In this document: in pieces, positions 62,226-64,000 of the stretch
Layout of the letters: the number at the start of each line of letters is the position of its first letter
Position numbering within the stretch: the stretch's first letter is position 1
Made by a program: the position numbers and the translations under genes
NCBI RefSeq assembly: GCF_015223065.1
Contig: NZ_JADFBY010000001.1
Coordinates: 806,001 to 870,000 of the forward strand
Source: Mucilaginibacter sp. JRF
GTDB lineage: Bacteria > Bacteroidota > Bacteroidia > Sphingobacteriales > Sphingobacteriaceae
Length of the DNA: 64,000 nt
Direction: 5' to 3'
The notes under the pieces: generated by a model
Told to the model about the DNA's origin: nothing
The model's database searches: none
What the model saw: the letters and a program-made list of their open reading frames with translations, nothing else

Positions 62226-64000
62226 TTATACCCACGGTAGCCGAGATGGTTCGACCGTCCGACGGCCATACACCCGGACCAGGGTAAAACTGTGGCCTCT
62301 TGGTAAAGTATTGCTTATCAAAAGCGTTGTTAAGGTTTAAACGCAGGTTTAAGTTACGTGTAAGGTTAACCCTGGCGTTCAAATCAAAAATATGGTACGA
62401 TGGCACCAAGCCTGCCGAACCTGTGGCGTTTGGTGTAACCGTATTCAACGCATCGGCAAAAGTGTTGCTAGTATAGCTATGCAATACTGTAATGCTATAA
62501 CGGTTGAATTTTACAGTAGCACCGTTACGGCTTTGCCATTCGGGAGCGCTCTCCACCTTGTTGCCGCTCACGTCAATATTGGTTGTGCCCGAGCGTACTG
62601 CCGCGTTTTGGTAAACGGCATTCATGTAAGCCGTTGACGTAAATAGGGTAAGGGCGGCTTTGCTGCTTAACCTGATATCGGCCTGAGTGAAGAATTCAAC
62701 ACCGTTGTTTACCGAATTACCAATGTTGGTACGGTAGATAATATCATCGCCATTATCATTCTTCAAGGCTACTGTACCCAGCCTGTTTTTGTATAACAGG
62801 CGAAAATAGGTTACATCCCAGCTTAAAATACTCCAGCTGCCTCTAAAGCCACCTTCAAGGTTATAGCCTTTGGCATCCTTCAAATTCTTGTCAGATACTT
62901 CGTAAACCGATGCCGGGATAATATCCTTAAATATCACCGGGCGGTAAGCCTGCGACCAACCCGCGTACAAATTCATGAAGTTATTAAGCTTGTACTGCGT
63001 GCTCACTCCAAACAGCGGGAATTTGTGCTTGATGGTATTGGGCACATCTGCAGGGTTTAAGTAGTTGATGGTACCGGTAAGGTCGGTTGTGCCTTGCTCC
63101 ACACGGAAACCGGTATTCACACTCAGTTTTTTTGAGAGCGTCCATTTGTTTTCGGCAAACACGGCTACGTTACCGGTTTTGTAGTGCATATCACGACCAA
63201 AGCCCGGCGTTACCAGCGTCAAATCATAATCACTACCCGTAGTGCCCTTGCCTAATTGCTGGCGATGCAGGTTGTTGTTCATGTATTGCACACCGCCTGC
63301 AAGGGTATTGGTATTGCCGAAAAACTGGTAGTTGTGCAGCACTCTTAACTCCGATGTATAGCTGTTAAAGTGATCAATATCTACCTGGCGGTTGTTGTAT
63401 TGCAGGGTTTGGGTGTTGATGGTATCACCAATGGTGGCCTGCTTATCATATAACACACTGTTACGCGAGCCAATAATAGCTGATGTGGTCAGCAATACAC
63501 GGGTGTTTTTACCCGGCTGCCAATCAAATGTTAACGATGGTATGTTGATGATGGGGTTATAATAGTTACGGGCACGTGTAGACATTTGCGGATCTTGCTT
63601 AAACATGGCATCCGTTAATGGCCCTGCCAGATGTATGGTATAGTCTGATCGTGTCCACTCAGCTTTAACGAGCAATTTTGGCGAGAACTGGTACATCAAA
63701 GTAACATTTTGCGAGTTATACTTTGAGTCGCCGTTATCGCGATAGCCGTTATTGCTTTTGTTATTGAACCAGGCATAGTAGCTAAACTTACCCTTAGTGC
63801 CGCTAACCGAATTAAAGGTGCTCAACAAACCATACGAGCCAACGGTATTGATACTCTCGAAAGAGAATGGCGTTGCAGCGGGTTGCTTGCTGATGTAATT
63901 AAGCATACCGCCAAACTGCGCACCGTATTGTAATGAGCCGGTACCGCGCACTAACTCTATACGCTCCACGGCCTCCATCGGGATGTTGTAGTGACTGGCC
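62218..64000 (-). CDS. TonB-dependent receptor, partial (FecA-like)
   Basis: At least 594 residues; the N-terminus lies right of base 64000. The frame is open to the edge, reading ASHYNIPMEAVERIELVRGTG into the plug domain (GSLQYGAQFGGMLNYISKQP). The barrel follows and ends VWPSDGRTISATVGIKI. The plug and the MNAVYQNAAVRSGTTNIDVSGNK-type loop resemble FecA-like citrate or siderophore receptors. The ligand is uncertain. Confidence 0.85.
   Translation of the reverse strand, partial: ASHYNIPMEAVERIELVRGTGSLQYGAQFGGMLNYISKQPAATPFSFESINTVGSYGLLSTFNSVSGTKGKFSYYAWFNNKSNNGYRDNGDSKYNSQNVTLMYQFSPKLLVKAEWTRSDYTIHLAGPLTDAMFKQDPQMSTRARNYYNPIINIPSLTFDWQPGKNTRVLLTTSAIIGSRNSVLYDKQATIGDTINTQTLQYNNRQVDIDHFNSYTSELRVLHNYQFFGNTNTLAGGVQYMNNNLHRQQLGKGTTGSDYDLTLVTPGFGRDMHYKTGNVAVFAENKWTLSKKLSVNTGFRVEQGTTDLTGTINYLNPADVPNTIKHKFPLFGVSTQYKLNNFMNLYAGWSQAYRPVIFKDIIPASVYEVSDKNLKDAKGYNLEGGFRGSWSILSWDVTYFRLLYKNRLGTVALKNDNGDDIIYRTNIGNSVNNGVEFFTQADIRLSSKAALTLFTSTAYMNAVYQNAAVRSGTTNIDVSGNKVESAPEWQSRNGATVKFNRYSITVLHSYTSNTFADALNTVTPNATGSAGLVPSYHIFDLNARVNLTRNLNLRLNLNNAFDKQYFTKRPQFYPGPGVWPSDGRTISATVGIKI

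Noticed and set aside
1..64000. CRISPR array, tRNA, rRNA, insertion sequence or prophage
   Set aside because: No regular spacer repeats, no RNA gene sequences and no transposase or phage genes were recognised.

Overview
The window looks like a chromosomal stretch from a Bacteroidota bacterium, most likely family Sphingobacteriaceae (Mucilaginibacter/Pedobacter type). The reasons are TonB-dependent receptors with an N-terminal carboxypeptidase-regulatory-like domain, secreted sulfatases and ThuA, DUF4965 and GH106 proteins, a Bacteroidota-type -7 promoter element (TAnnTTTG), AATCCTG-type intergenic repeats and moderate GC. The genus is an inference. I saw no rRNA, tRNA, CRISPR array, phage or insertion sequence.

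Layout. 1-3041: a minus-strand arginine operon (GNAT acyltransferase, argG, a cupin, argC running off the left edge). It is preceded by a previously unannotated 41-codon reading frame ending in a run of three Arg codons, a good candidate for an attenuation leader. 3331-15348: an accessory redox and regulatory region with HxlR/SDR, a luciferase-like monooxygenase and a FUSC-type exporter. It also holds two AraC-SDR-NHL-lipoprotein groups in mirror order around an NTF2/DUF1330/Crp trio. 15534-22585: secreted carbohydrate and sulfate-ester genes (sulfatase, ThuA, DUF4965, a small lipoprotein, a five-bladed-propeller glycosidase). 22603-25901: a possible tiny minus-strand gene with its own terminator, an ohr-ohrR peroxide pair with a palindromic operator, and a two-component system with a 15-bp inverted repeat before its start codon. 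25924-38305: transporters, a GH106-like rhamnosidase, an M81 peptidase, an orphan DUF4157 protein of the kind linked to contractile injection systems, and a metallophosphoesterase. 38364-48589: a siderophore receptor, a five-PAS hybrid-length sensor kinase, a second sulfatase, a second metallophosphoesterase, a nested inverted-repeat element and an M14 peptidase. 49113-54896: a heme-uptake operon (HmuY-HmuT-HmuU and a fused HmuV-HemS protein) next to an AraC regulator. 54899-64000: ThuA, ScpB, two Tat-type ferritin-like proteins, menaquinone enzyme MqnC, a ModF-like twin ABC protein, small envelope and stress proteins, and a partial FecA-like receptor.

How the genes fit together. Iron and heme acquisition is spread over three loci (38364, 49113-53394, 62218). 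Two of them share a 16-bp motif that may be an iron-responsive operator. Sulfatases, glycosidases and ThuA proteins point to growth on plant or algal polysaccharide. The strongest candidates for something undescribed are the Arg leader, the HmuV-HemS fusion, the orphan DUF4157 protein, the asymmetric ModF-like ATPase and the cupin whose N-terminus is encoded by an intergenic repeat. All calls come from reading the sequence by eye. No database search or folding was run.
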